In this document: positions 45,043 through 56,144 of the stretch, one piece after another
How the letters are laid out: each line of letters begins with the position of its first letter
How positions within the stretch are numbered: the first letter of the stretch is position 1
Origin: Atkinsonella hypoxylon
Taxonomy: Eukaryota; Ascomycota; Sordariomycetes; Hypocreales; Clavicipitaceae
Length of the DNA stretch: 64,000 nucleotides
Direction of reading: 5' to 3'
NCBI GenBank assembly: GCA_000729835.1
Contig: JFHB01000018.1
Span: forward strand, 219,065 to 283,064
The notes under the pieces: generated by a model
What the model was told of the DNA's origin: nothing
The model's database searches: none
Seen by the model: only the letters and a program-made list of their open reading frames with translations
Made by a program: the position numbers and the translations under genes

Positions 45043-45879
45043 CAGACGCCTGGCGTCGCACAGGATGATAGAAGGGGAACTGGGTCGCAGATGTTTGATT
45101 TTCGTCCCGTCTCACAGAGTCACTGGCGGATAGATAGCCGTTGTTCTGTCGGTTTTAAGAACAGCCCACCGTGTAGCCTGTTTCATGCAAAGTTGGAGGA
45201 GGGCTATATAGAAAATGGCCGAGGACTAAGATGGGAAAACAAAGATATGAAAGGACGCGGAAACGGCATGTGGGAGAGATGGTCAGTCGGTGATCCATCG
45301 GTCTGGCCCAAACTCTTTCTTTGATTACTTGTCTTGCACTTGTACCCCGTAAAGCAAGAAGAGTTGTCAGTTCTTAGCATGCAGCGTTTGCAATATATAA
45401 ATGTAGCGTGGTAGCAGTGGCCCGATTGTGGTTGTGACTGTGAAAGCCGTGCAACCAATAATGTGTGAAGGGGTGCTCAAATCGGGTAATGAACCTGCAC
45501 TCAAGGCAAGGCCTCTTCCCCGTCCTTTGTTTATTTTATTTTTATTATTTTTATTATTATTTTTATTTTTTTTGTCATGCCGGCAGTCCCCGTCACGTCC
45601 ACGGGTGAGGCGCTCGGATCAAAGTAGGAGCGCGTGCAATCTTATCGCTACAATACGTCAGTCAATACGTGCAGACGTCGTGTCATGTTGGCCCCGCCAC
45701 CCAAATCCCAAGCTAAAAGCAAGCACAAGCGCATCCATCCCTCAACATCGCCAAATGGCCTACCCAGTTCGCCCATCAAAGCTCCTCGACAACTCACGCA
45801 GACTACAATCCGCAGATACTCTGAAATCAATCACATTATAATCTCAAAAGCCCTCTACAAGTCTGCACGCAGACCCGCC
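45043..45879. other. Intergenic region with T-rich low-complexity tract
   Basis: Contains a tract of T runs separated by A or ATTA at about 45526-45571. The reading frame of the next gene is open upstream of 45880 and includes an alternative ATG at 45685 that would add 65 residues. Confidence 0.45.
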
Positions 45880-46575
45880 ATGCCTCGCAAGCTCACCAAA
45901 TCAATCACATCACCGCCCTCGTCATCAAGGCTCTCTTTCACAACATCCTCCACCTCTCCGCCGAATCCCCCGTCCACCCTACCACCTTCCCTCGCCGACC
46001 CAACCCTTCCACTCCCGAAGCTCATCGTATGCGACCTGGACTACACCCTATGGCCCTTCTGGGTAGACACCCACGTCGTCCCGCCCCTCAAGCCCTCCCC
46101 GACACACACCTCCGCAACCGACAAACTCAACGAAGAGTTCGCCTTCTACCCGGACGTTGCATCGATACTGCAGATCCTGCCGCTCGCCATCGGCACCGAC
46201 TCCTCTTCCAACGCCCCCATCAAGCTGGGCGTTGCGTCGCGGACCGAAACACCAGATCGGGCGCGGGATCTGCTCAAAATGCTCCATTTGCCTCCTCTGC
46301 AAGAGGGCGACAAGGCGCGACGCGCGATTGACGTATTTGACGGCGGCATGGAGATCTATCCCGGTAGCAAGATCAAGCATTTCAAGGCGTTTCAGAAGAA
46401 GACGGGGATCAAGTTTGAGGATATGCTGTTCTTTGATGACGAGAGCCGCAATGGGGAGACGGAGAAGTTGGGCTTGACGATGCGGTTGGTGAGGGATGGC
46501 TTGTGCTGGGATGAGGTAGAGAAGGGGGTGGAGGAGTGGCGGAGACGGAGGGGATTCCGCGGGGGACTGGGATGA
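45880..46575 (+). CDS. Magnesium-dependent phosphatase-1 (MDP1), HAD superfamily
   Basis: HAD-fold phosphatase like eukaryotic MDP1, which acts on protein phosphotyrosine and sugar phosphates in vitro, including fructosamine-6-phosphate in related enzymes. Single exon, 231 aa from the ATG at 45880. Motif I is the MDP1-diagnostic DLDYTLWPFWVDTH with both nucleophile aspartates. Motif II is VASRTETP. The motif III lysine lies in EIYPGSKIKHFKAF, and motif IV is FFDDESRN. The Ser/Pro/Thr-rich N-terminus of about 45 residues before motif I could be a targeting or disordered tail. Starting at 45685 would lengthen it; the 45880 start is preferred because the extra stretch looks low-complexity. It lies tail to tail with the Sec14-like gene. 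Confidence 0.88.
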   Translation: MPRKLTKSITSPPSSSRLSFTTSSTSPPNPPSTLPPSLADPTLPLPKLIVCDLDYTLWPFWVDTHVVPPLKPSPTHTSATDKLNEEFAFYPDVASILQILPLAIGTDSSSNAPIKLGVASRTETPDRARDLLKMLHLPPLQEGDKARRAIDVFDGGMEIYPGSKIKHFKAFQKKTGIKFEDMLFFDDESRNGETEKLGLTMRLVRDGLCWDEVEKGVEEWRRRRGFRGGLG

Positions 46576-47350
46576 TGTATGGAATCGGATTGATTTTGGA
46601 TCATCGTGGACACACTATAGATGGACTGACGGAAGCACGTTATGCCCTCCGTACAGCATGAAAGTGCTGATGCTATGCCTGAACTGCAACAAGTCATGTT
46701 TATTCAAGTCGTCACTTAAGTACCGCACACTATGAAAGCACTAGTCACGTTGCTCCTACCTTTGTCAAGCAAGCTGCCTTTCCGCCCACAAAAAAGTGTT
46801 TGTCAACACATGGACCCACGCAGGGATCAATTCCAAGCTTCACAGAGCACATGTAGCTGTAGCTCGCGTAGCCTCGGCAGTTGATTTCCGACAAGCTAGT
46901 TTCGATTGTCCGTGGTCCGACGAATCACAAGCAGACTATTGACTAACTACTTATGGACGAGCTCGGCGCTTGGGCAACCGGTGTCCGGCCGCTCGAAAAT
47001 GGAGAGGGCTTGGGTGGTTTAGGAGCGGTTCGGTATCCTGGATGGGATGCCAGCATTCAGCGAGCCGCGACGACGAAAATACTACTTCATTGTCACGATA
47101 GTATGTAAATTACCTGGTGTATGTATGCGAGCCTAAATAATGGGTATGTACAAAATATGCAAGCAAGTCTACCAACGCGCAAAGTGCCTAGTCCATCTCC
47201 TGTGTCCAGCTCCTTCGGATTACGCGGCCGTGCATCACCTCGCTCAAGGCGACAACCCTTCCAATGAATGAATCATAAGACAATTCGACACATCCTAGGG
47301 AAAATACCAACTGCGTATCCACTTCCTTCTGAGCACCGCGACATGATTGT
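46576..47350. other. Convergent intergenic region
   Basis: 3' flanks of the MDP1-like and Sec14-like genes. No gene, repeat family or RNA was recognised. Confidence 0.45.
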
Positions 47351-48966
47351 CTATGCAGTCGCAGCCTCACGTGTAACCTGCCCACTCCTCTCGTCCGTCA
47401 ACTTGAACTTCTCTCCAAGCTTTCCATTCGTGAGAGCCTCATCAGTCTGAGCACTGCCGTTCTTCGTCTCATCAGTCGTTTGCGTATCTTCTGAGACTTT
47501 ACCGTTGAGTTGCGTCCCCTCTGCAGTGGTGTTGCCGCCATTCGTGGCAGCCTCGGCCGTTGCCGTCTCTCCGTTTGACGCCCAGCTCGTAGGTGGCCAG
47601 GCTTTGGGCATAGTGCAGATCCTGTCATTTCGGAGCTTGCCATTCTCCTTGCCGGTCGCGATGCACGCGAGTCTCTGGCCGTTGTCGATCTCTTGCCACA
47701 GTAATGGCCCCCTCGGGAAGGAGGTGTATCCATTCTCCCATGTAAGAACACCTTCCCACGACGGGTCCGGGACTGCGGCCCGACCGAAGCTGAAGTCCAG
47801 CTCGCCGCCGTACTTCTTAGGAATATTTTGTGGTTCAATAAACGCCTCGAGAGTAGATTTCACCTCGTGGGGCGCCAGGACGAAGATCTTGGACATGGTC
47901 ATTGGGTCGAACCAGCGCTTGATCCATCCCCATATCGTGTTGAAGAACAAGGGCGCGCCGATGACGAAGATTCGGTCCAGCGTCTCGGGGTAGTATGCCG
48001 TGGCGAGCTGGCTGGCCACTTGCATGTGGGCTTTGAGATTCCAGAATTGCTTCCAACCAACGCCTGACACATCGACAATATTAGTGCTCATCGTTACAGG
48101 CACTTCGGCGTGGTCCCGGTCCGTGAGTTGTGTGCAGAATGGCTGGTTGAATCGCATAAGGTACTCGTACAAGGCGAATAGACGCAAGAGGCCCGGGGGC
48201 GTTTTCCCATCAGTTTTCGCATCGGAGAAGGTCGATTTGGCGCCTTGTCGCTCCCATTCCGAAACTGTTTTAGAGTCCAAGTGTTCGATTTCGTAGACGT
48301 ATAGAGGGATACCGTGACGATCACGGCGGCCAGTCCATTGGGGGTACTGTGCATGACAACTGCTTAGCACAAGTCTTGGGAGGCTTTATCCTAGGGGATT
48401 ACAAGTCTGCGCTCACCAGTTTCCGACTTTGCTCATAGGCTTCTATGTCAATCGTTTGGTATAACGTGTCGATATTGTTTGCGGCTCTCCAATCCTCGGT
48501 GTCTTTGAACTGCTTGTACGCATCTTTGACAACCCATCGCCTGGCGCGCAAATATCGCCTAAGCAAGAAAGACCCATTAGTATGGTGCAGTCTTTATCCT
48601 TGAACGGAGACGAGGGCCGATACGCCGTATATATATATGTATATGTATATGTATGTATGTATGGTTGTGTGTGTGTATGTGTGTGAGTGTGTGTGTGTGC
48701 GCGCGCGGGTGAAGTCAGATAAAGCAAAGCACCTACAGCAAAGTCTGGTCATCGTGACTTGCGGGCGGACCCCTTTTCCAGGTTCCTCTCTCTTCCGCCA
48801 AGGCTTTGAACTTGTTCAATGTATCCTCTTCACGCTCGCTCAAGCAGCCTAAATGTCCACGGGGGTAGCCCAATTGGCTGATTGTTGACGTCGACGATTT
48901 GATTCTAGCAGCCGGAGCGGAAGTGCCGGAAATAGCAGACGGTGATGGAGCAAGTTGGGCCGTCAT
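47351..48966 (-). CDS. Sec14-like CRAL-TRIO lipid-transfer protein
   Basis: Phosphatidylinositol/phosphatidylcholine transfer protein family, peripheral on Golgi or endosomal membranes in known members. Exons 48966-48737, 48558-48417 and 48346-47351 give 455 aa. The CRAL-TRIO N-terminal part (about residues 40-115) has CLSEREEDTLNKFKALAEE and the LLRYLRARRW hallmark rebuilt across intron 1. The lipid-binding core has YPQWTGRRDRHGIPLYVYE, NIVDVSGVGWKQFW and TAYYPETLDRIFVIGAP. Further hallmarks are FDPMTMSKIFVL and IPKKYGGELDF. After a GOLD-like short region, the C-terminus is a Thr/Asn/Glu-rich low-complexity tail (TAEAATNGGNTTAEG, then DETKNGSAQTDEA). The extended tail separates it from the compact housekeeping Sec14, so it may be a paralogue. 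Intron 1 carries a long TA/TG microsatellite. Confidence 0.9.
48626..48709. repeat. TA/TG/CG alternating microsatellite inside the Sec14-like intron 1
   Basis: The tract runs from (AT)n through (GTAT)n and (GT)n to (GC)n, all alternating purine-pyrimidine, within the 178-nt intron. It is not at the splice sites. Slippage or Z-DNA-type behaviour is possible but unproven. Confidence 0.9.
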
Positions 48967-49451
48967 CGTGAACGATGACCGTGGTTTCCAGAAGAAACCG
49001 AAGCGAATCGCAACAGGTGGGTGGGGGTGTGCTGTTGAGGATGGAAGAAATACAAAACTCTGACTGAGCGTAGCTCTTCTTTTATGAATTGGGGGTTTTC
49101 TCCATCCTGGGTGGTTGGAATGGCGGATGGCAGGGCGGATGGCAGGGCGGATGGAGGATGGAGGATGGCGGCGGACGACAGGTTCCTATGGTTGGCAAAG
49201 TCCGTCGGAAGTCAGACGTCAGACGAGCTGAAATGGAGCTGTCGAGATGGTGGTGTGGAGATGTGCGGAATGGACAAGCAATCAAGACGCAGCACAATTA
49301 CCCCTTCGCATCCAATGTATGGAATTAGCACCCCGGTTCCCGCATCCCGCGCGCTTGTTTGCGCTCCGAAGCCCCGTGCAAGACGTCACCGCACCAGACA
49401 TACAATAGACATAAGTGGGGCATCAAGCCCCTGAATGATTTAACAGTTCTA
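48967..49451. other. Promoter region of the Sec14-like gene with 12-bp tandem repeat
   Basis: Contains a short tandem array of GGCGGATGGCAG-like and GGATGGAGGATGG units at about 49119-49171. No gene was recognised. Confidence 0.5.
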
Positions 49452-49585
49452 CAAGCCCCACTTTTAGGTAGTCACTAACAGCTGTAATTGGTGTAGGGAG
49501 ACCGCGTGGGCACACTACCGCACTGAGACTTATTTTTGTATATTATTTACCCCCAAGTTAAAGTATCTATTATCTCCACTCTGTG
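49452..49585. repeat. Dispersed repeat family B, copy B1
   Basis: About 134 bp that matches 56145-56324 almost end to end. Shared words are CCCACTTTTAG, CTAACAGCTGTAATTGGTGTAGGG, AGAGACTTAT-type and TTAAAGTATCTATTATCTCC. No coding frame is present. It lies between the Sec14-like promoter and the 3' end of the HET gene. Confidence 0.75.
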
Positions 49586-49721
49586 GCTTACTAATTTCTA
49601 AGCTGATACCACCCGAGTGCGGAATTATAGGCACACCGCACCGCACCGCACATAATCACAATGAATGATATCCTTGTGCATTTCTTCCATGGCTAACTCC
49701 GGGTTGCCGATGCACCCCAGC

Positions 49722-52271
49722 CTACTGAATCAATATATCCTCCCCAAGCCGGCGCAGTGGCAGGAAGTTGATCATGACCTCCAAGCTTCCGAATCGCCGC
49801 ACGACATCCTTCGCATCCTGGCCAAAGTTCATCCTGGCTCTCCCGACGCGTTCCCAGGTTCCGGCCTGGATCTGCTCCAGAACCAAAAGCAAAATTGTGG
49901 CTTCTTCGATGAACCACAAAACCGTCATACGCTCACCGCGCGCATGCTGCTCGAGATACTCCCGAATCGGACTTAGTTTGCTGGCTTCAGATGATATCGT
50001 GGTTGTCTTGCTTGGTTCCGTGCCTCGTCCCCGACTCAACCGTACATCGACACACAGGTCGTTAAAAATCCATCCGCTGTTGTGAACTCGTGCTTTCACC
50101 TTGTCCAGCACTAGAGGGTTCGCGACCCGTAAGAGATAGCGGCCTGGCGGGAATGACACCGGTCCAGTCGCAGGCGAAAAATCATAAATTACCGTGCCAT
50201 CTGAACTGAGCACCAGCATTTCAGGAGAATACGCCCACTTTACGGATGATGAGTCATTCCTCGTCAGCTGCGTTGCCGCCACGTAATGATGATTAAATAA
50301 TTTTCTCTCCTTCGACGTACCATCCTGCTCAACCGCAATTATCGAAGAGTAGAGCTCGACTTCGCCTCGCCATCCAGCCCATGTCCAGCTGGGTAGATGT
50401 CGACGTCTCTGTGGCTGCGCGTTACTGGAATGATGCCAAAAGCTCGTCGTCAGTGCAAAGAGAAGCTTTGTTCGAGCTGGGATTTGCTGTGCGGCTGAAT
50501 GTGAAATCGGACACCAAAGAGGAATCCCAACAATACTGCCCAGTTTTCCATTGCCAGTCGTCTTTTCCAGTCGCTTCATAATACCCATGAAAGCGCTGAG
50601 TGAGTCCTCGTCAAAAGTCAGCTCACGCTTGGTGTACTGAACAATGTGTTGATCAAACTCGCGGAAGATGCTAAGCGTGCTAGGCTCTTCCATCGTTTGT
50701 GGCAACTTCTTCCAAACCTCCCAACTGCCATCGATGTAGGAAACGCCGTTGAACAGACCGGGTCGAACAAAATCGCACATCTTTTCCTGATCCATATCGT
50801 AGTAAGTGGTCAGTGGTAGTACGAGTGTTTCCGGACACGACATGCCATCACATTCCCAGTACATTTGCTGTCCAGTAAAAATTAGACGACGTCTGGCTAA
50901 CAGTCCCTCCTGGTATGTCCAAGCTCGCGTGGACCACGTTGAGTTCTTGATGTCTATGCGAGGATCTCGTAGGCTGGAAACCAATTCCACGTTTCCGTCA
51001 CTAAACTTGTATGTCGGCTGCTCTGCTCGTGGAGTTGATCCGACACCAGGCAATCCATGCATGGCGTCGCTGCCATGAGCAGCGATAATGGTCAAGGTAG
51101 CGCCTTCGAAGATTTCATCCATGCTCTCTATTTGACGCATCCGTTCCGCGGGGTTAGCCGAGGCTATACAAAGCTTGTCCATCCACAAATAGCGAAGTTT
51201 CAACCCCCTTGTGACGGCAATTGCGTCTTGCACAACCGTCGGCCAGGGATTACCTGTGTCACTGCCGGCAACATAGCTCAACGCCACATAACTCTCGGTG
51301 ATGGGTCGCTCAACAACTTTGGGTGGTGACTGTGCGCAATCAATTAGTCTGAACCCTGCAAGGTCCTGTGGTATTCTGCGTCTCCCGCATCGTCCTTGGT
51401 GATGGCGGTCACAAAATTGCAACCAATTCTCGGCAATGGACAAGTCTGCAATCTGTCCGATTTTCCTGCCCCAGATTCCCTTTTGTAGCCAAGATGGGTC
51501 TGTTAGAAGAACTGGCGGCTCTGGCGTTCGTCCATCAGTGCTCCTCGCTCGACCTCTCGCGGCCATCGGCTCTGGGAATGGTTGTGGCAAAGTCCTATAG
51601 ATCATTCCGTTCTCACGAAACCATTCTGGATCAACATCCCAGCCTCTGGCACCATTTCCATGCTTCTTAGGTACGACAGCGAGAAAGCCGGGTGCGAGGC
51701 CTTTGGCTTTGGCTCGTGCGGGATGGTTCATGTCGAACATTTGAGTCGAGTCAATCAAGTAGTTTGTGTCTCTGCTGGAAAACGCTGATAGACTATAATC
51801 ACCGTCTCCATGGCCAGGCACATGAACCGCCCAGAATAGCTTACAAAGCGGACACTTTGTCGCCCATTTGTTCTCTTCTAATCCACGGAGCATCGAAATA
51901 AAGTGCTCTTTCTTGTCAAAGTCATCTTCAGTCGCAGGGTGGTGGGCTATTGTAAAGAAATCATCAATCTCATCCAGTGTAGTTTCAATGTCGGCTGCTA
52001 AACTTGAGCATGAGGTGCATAAGTTGGCGTCGATGTTGCGAATGACAGCAGAATTTGAAGCCGATGTCTCAGAATGAGCTGATGGACTTCGACTTTTTCG
52101 CCAACTGAGACGCCGAATTAGAGACTCGCGCCGAGGAGACCCGTCGTCGACCTCGGAGGGTGGTTCCACCGTCAGATGCTGCATCATGTTCTTCAATGGA
52201 TTTCTAAAACGGATGCGCTCCGGGGTTGGTCTGTCAGCACCAGGCGCAAACGGACTCAAGCTGTCGGCCAT
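49722..52271 (-). CDS. HET-domain (heterokaryon incompatibility) protein
   Basis: HET-domain proteins trigger or regulate non-self recognition and cell death in filamentous ascomycetes. Single exon, 849 aa, start ATG at 52271 (MADSLSPFAPG). An N-terminal region of about 325 residues holds a basic stretch, Cys pairs (LCTSC, KCPLC) and IGQIADLSIAENWLQFCDRHH. The HET core starts near residue 328: YVALSYVAGSD, LKLRYLWMDKLCIASANPAERMRQI in part, IFEGATLTIIAAHGSDAMHGLPG, and STWSTRAWTYQEGLLARRRLIF. The usual Y-x-A-L-S-Y-x-W-G motif reads YVALSYVAG, so the conserved Trp is replaced by Ala. No NACHT, WD40 or patatin partner domain is fused. The gene is flanked on both sides by dispersed repeats. Its death-inducing ability is not predictable. 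Confidence 0.88.
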   Translation of the reverse strand: MADSLSPFAPGADRPTPERIRFRNPLKNMMQHLTVEPPSEVDDGSPRRESLIRRLSWRKSRSPSAHSETSASNSAVIRNIDANLCTSCSSLAADIETTLDEIDDFFTIAHHPATEDDFDKKEHFISMLRGLEENKWATKCPLCKLFWAVHVPGHGDGDYSLSAFSSRDTNYLIDSTQMFDMNHPARAKAKGLAPGFLAVVPKKHGNGARGWDVDPEWFRENGMIYRTLPQPFPEPMAARGRARSTDGRTPEPPVLLTDPSWLQKGIWGRKIGQIADLSIAENWLQFCDRHHQGRCGRRRIPQDLAGFRLIDCAQSPPKVVERPITESYVALSYVAGSDTGNPWPTVVQDAIAVTRGLKLRYLWMDKLCIASANPAERMRQIESMDEIFEGATLTIIAAHGSDAMHGLPGVGSTPRAEQPTYKFSDGNVELVSSLRDPRIDIKNSTWSTRAWTYQEGLLARRRLIFTGQQMYWECDGMSCPETLVLPLTTYYDMDQEKMCDFVRPGLFNGVSYIDGSWEVWKKLPQTMEEPSTLSIFREFDQHIVQYTKRELTFDEDSLSAFMGIMKRLEKTTGNGKLGSIVGIPLWCPISHSAAQQIPARTKLLFALTTSFWHHSSNAQPQRRRHLPSWTWAGWRGEVELYSSIIAVEQDGTSKERKLFNHHYVAATQLTRNDSSSVKWAYSPEMLVLSSDGTVIYDFSPATGPVSFPPGRYLLRVANPLVLDKVKARVHNSGWIFNDLCVDVRLSRGRGTEPSKTTTISSEASKLSPIREYLEQHARGERMTVLWFIEEATILLLVLEQIQAGTWERVGRARMNFGQDAKDVVRRFGSLEVMINFLPLRRLGEDILIQ

Positions 52272-53719
52272 TTTTAGTATTGCTATGCAATATGATTGGG
52301 GGCAACTGCGCAAAAAAGGCCAGAGGTGTCATCCGACGAGGTCAATATAGCGAAAGATGAACGGTAGTGATCACTCATTCAAACACCTGACCGACTAAGG
52401 TCGACGTGGGTGATGCGGGGCTCAGGTCTGAATAATCTCCCAGCAACAGGCAAAGGTTCCGCAAGGCGGTGCTAAAAGATAATCAAAAAACCGTCAAAGT
52501 GTTCGCAAGGCGAAAGTAAAATACACCGTACAAGAAATCAAGAAGAAGAAAGACGGAAGGAGCAATTGTCTGCGTCTGTCGCTGGCAGGTTTTGCACTAG
52601 AAGTCCAATGCGCCTCCACATCTCAGTTGGATGAGGACTTTGTTGAATGTCGAACTTGTGTCCAAGGACCAGATAATAGAAAGCAGGTGGGGTCGTAACT
52701 ATTCTTTCGCTTGGCTAGTTGATGAAATGGGAGACAAAAAGGGGGGCATGCTTTGCCGTTCGTTCCCTTCGGCCGAAAGCATTAGATTAGTTATTGAGCC
52801 ATCCGATCAACGCTCGAATCCGAGTGGCGGCTTGGTTTGTTCATATCATATTTTATTTTTGTGGAAGCGCATTGCATTCGATGCTCTCATTTGATCCTAA
52901 CAGGGTCAGTTAGCACATCAGACATAGACGACAGACCACGATACTGTCTTGCGTACTGTTCTCGATGACCATGCTGGCCAGACTGACCAGACTGCTCTCA
53001 AGACTGTACGGAATAGATGGCCCTTGTAATAGAGCCAAGAAATCGCCGGTGAATGAGGAAATGCGATACTACCCCAGTGCGTGTTTTCCGCTGGTACCCG
53101 AAATGAAAGCGGAGCGGGCTTTTGGGGCTGTGCTGCTGGCGGCATCGCCACCCCGGTATCCTGGCAGATCGTGCTGCCAATCCAATGGACAAGCAAAGCA
53201 GTAATTACTGTCGTAGGGAATTGGGGCACCGTCGACGGATATTTAGCCTTTGTCCCAAAAGACCATCGGATCGTTTGTACAGGAGAATTTCGTGGGATAA
53301 TCTAGCACCAATCCGTATCCTCCTCCGTACGCTTGACATCATCGGCCAAAAAGGTAATTCCGGGTTTAGAAGGAGCCACCGACACGGCAAGGCCAGCAGC
53401 AAGTATTTTTGCGGGGATTTTACTAGTAATGTCTCTTGTACTCCGTACTAGGCAGGTATAAGACCCCCTACTAGTAAAGGTCCTAGTTATAGCACCCTTT
53501 ATCACCTAGAATCTATTTTAACTAAAGTATTGATCAATTAAAGCTTCTTTATTTAATAGTATAAGTTATGATTGCTACTATATTTTTTTTCCTAATATTT
53601 ACTAAGATTTTTATAACCTAAACCTTTAACAAGCCAAGTTATAGGCCCCACTATTCTGCTACTCGAGGTTTAGTTGCTGCTATGTGTTCAAAAGTCCGTT
53701 GCTGCGTGTTTAGTTACTC
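52272..53719. other. Repeat-rich intergenic region, no intact gene
   Basis: Upstream region of the HET gene. Base composition is mixed up to about 53300. From about 53440 the sequence becomes AT-rich with many TACTAGTA, CTAG and TATT words (ACTCCGTACTAGG near 53440), like a decayed mobile element. Short frames at 52631-52894 and 52918-53229 show no family features. Confidence 0.45.
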
Positions 53720-54565
53720 CGCAAATAACGCACTGGACCTAACCTAACCGAAAGTAGAAGGGTGCCTACACACCTATTTTTGGTGTACAAGTACTTCTGA
53801 TGTTTCTTTTCAAGCTACTTGGCTGTTTTTCGCTGTAATAGCTACAGTATTCCGTAGTGTTACGGGATAAATCGTGGTATAAGTGGGGCTACAATATAGG
53901 TTGTAATGCAGGTTGCCCCACATGGTTAACCCCCTTTATAATATATCTGGTAGATTGCACTCTTCAACTATTTATCAACATCATCAATATATTATGTCTC
54001 AACAGCAGCACTAGTTTCATGGAGCAGCCCGATTGGGTCATCGCGGATGCCTACGCGTTCCGTGTGGGTGCTAGCCCAACCCTTGTCGCCATTCCCGTTG
54101 CGACAAAAGGATGCGTATCGTACAAGTCGCACGCACGACTCTGTACAATTGACATCTATATTATACTAGGTTAAAGACCTAGTCCATACCAACTAGGCAA
54201 CAAGCCAGTCTTCTCGTACGAATTTATGCCTCTCTAACGCCACGTCGACTCCTTCGTTGGGTTCACCTACAACACACCATTTTGGTCCGTAACAACTAGC
54301 AGCCTTATAACCCTTTTAGAAATAGCTTTAATTCATAATAATTACTTTATTTATATAAGAACTACTATCTATTACTAGTAATAGCTATTGTCTCTCTCTT
54401 AGGTAAAAAGAACCTTAAAAAACGTACTTTAGGCGCTATTGTATATATATCTGCTGATATAAAGGGCGTTATGGCACGAAAAGAAATATTAAGGGTACTT
54501 TTAGGTGTACATTGCACTAAAAGTGGCCAACCTTTGATTTAGTTAGGTCCAGTGCGGTATTTGCG
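53720..54565. mobile_element. AT-rich inverted-repeat (foldback/MITE-like) element, copy A2
   Basis: The left arm, 53720-53812 (CGCAAATAACGCACTGGACC to GTTTCTTTTC), is the imperfect reverse complement of the right arm, 54474-54565 (GCACGAAAAGAAAT to GGTCCAGTGCGGTATTTGCG). The right arm and its inner flank (CTGATATAAAGGGC) match copy A1 at 32050-32150. The 660-bp interior is mostly AT-rich, but it contains a stretch at about 54019-54160 of higher GC and open frame (MEQPDWVIADAYAF onward) that may be captured host sequence or a transposase scrap. No transposase motif was recognised. Confidence 0.65.
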
Positions 54566-54930
54566 TGCGTGCCCACACGGTAAAACTCCATATGCCGAGA
54601 TTGCCAGTGTTGACCAGACACAGGGGCATTGTCGATTCAAGACATGCCACTTATCTTATCTACTTCATATTGGCTCCAATCTTAAACGCTAGTCTCTAGC
54701 TTGCCGACCTCCACCAAAAGTCCGCTTTCGTAGCTCTTCTTCATTCATACAAGTGTGAGGATACAAACGTATGCATAGAATAGGAAGACGAAGATGAATA
54801 AGGGGTTAGCGAGAGAGAAATTAAATCAAAGCATAGAGGAGAGAAGCCAAGGCAAAAGCCTACACTAGTGATCACGCATCATTCTGCTTCTTCCCAATGG
54901 CTAACTGGCAGTTCTGAGTAGTAAGCTTGC

Positions 54931-55866
54931 AGATCCACCGTGGGAGAACATTCCAAAACTGCATCGGCCAAGAAATAGGTTGGTTTCGGACATGGTTCAA
55001 AAATCCTGCAGCATTCAGAACTTCCAAGACACCGACGTCGTGGGATAATTCAAAGACTGTTTTTTTTATCTTCAGTTGCTGGACTTCGCTGGTGGACGAT
55101 AGTCCTTTCCGTCTGTTATTTCAAGTCCAGTAGCATTAACTCTGGTATCTTACACTCTCCGACCGCATGAAATCAATGCTCAGCTCAGTAAGAATTTACT
55201 ATTTTATCACCAAGCTAATGGTCGAGTGGCGGCTTACAAGAATCCACAGCTCTCCTCTCTCATCAAAGGGCTAGATATAACTACATAAGAACATAAAAAT
55301 CTCATTCAACATGAGAACAGCCTGTATAATTTGGATGCACGTTGTAGGGAAATGATTTGACTGTACTTAGGGCCTCCACTGTGTCGAATGTCTCGACCAA
55401 CTAGTTACACTGGTGTTAATCTTTATACCAATTGTCTCAAGTGTTAAAGTTTTCGATTTGCTTCCGATATTGATAAATAGCACTAAAATCCGGGTTAGAC
55501 ATTTCCATCTCGTCTGCAACTTCCACAGCAAGAGTAAAGTTACTGTCTGGCATCACCTAGGTGCGTCTGTTTATCTCACTTCTGTACTTACATACAATAC
55601 AAGTCTTTGTTATTTTTACAAAAAATCCTCACAGGGAAACATTGAAAGAATACGTGAAAAATATCTTGGTGATAAATCATAACGGCAGCGGGCTGGGACA
55701 ACTAGATGCACACGTGGAAAGTCTGGTTGAGCAAGCTATCGGAGTGGTGGAAGCCAACATCAAAGCTTGTAAATGGCCAATGGGTGCAAGTCTGCTGGCT
55801 GACAAATTCGTTATTCCAAGACAACAGTTCATCATGCTTATCAATCAATCCGAGTCTACGCTATAG
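54931..55866 (+). pseudogene. Possible decayed coding sequence
   Basis: A single frame from 54931 to about 55383 reads protein-like sequence (for example RLVSDMVQKSCSIQNFQDTD and RVAAYKNPQLSSLIKGLDI) but is broken by four stops. A further open stretch from about 55634 to the stop at 55866 includes GLGQLDAHVESLVEQAIGVV. The two may be pieces of one dead gene in the repeat island. No family was recognised. Random frames could look similar, so confidence is low. Confidence 0.25.
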
Positions 55867-56144
55867 GTCCCTGAGACGTCGTGCCAAGGGAGGACCCCTA
55901 CTTTAGCCTATTATTATACATTCACAGTACGCGTGTACCAGCGCGGTATAAAGCATTGAATTATTATTAATGACATTCTCAAGAATTCTTTGTTGCATTT
56001 ACATTTATATCTTCTTTCAATCTTCGTTTCTGGTGAACTATCCCTATTGAGAGTATGCGTGCCAAGAAATTATAAATCCTGATAAATCTAAACTCAGCTA
56101 GTACATACTATACACTCCAACCCTTGAATTATTTTGCAAACCCG

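Noticed and set aside
52631..53505. Small open frames upstream of the HET gene on both strands.
   Set aside because: No start context, splice continuity, membrane, signal or domain feature supports any of them.
53857..54174. A 105-codon open frame inside the A2 inverted-repeat element.
   Set aside because: Half of it is AT-rich non-coding sequence and no family is recognised; it is kept only as a possible captured fragment, not as a gene.
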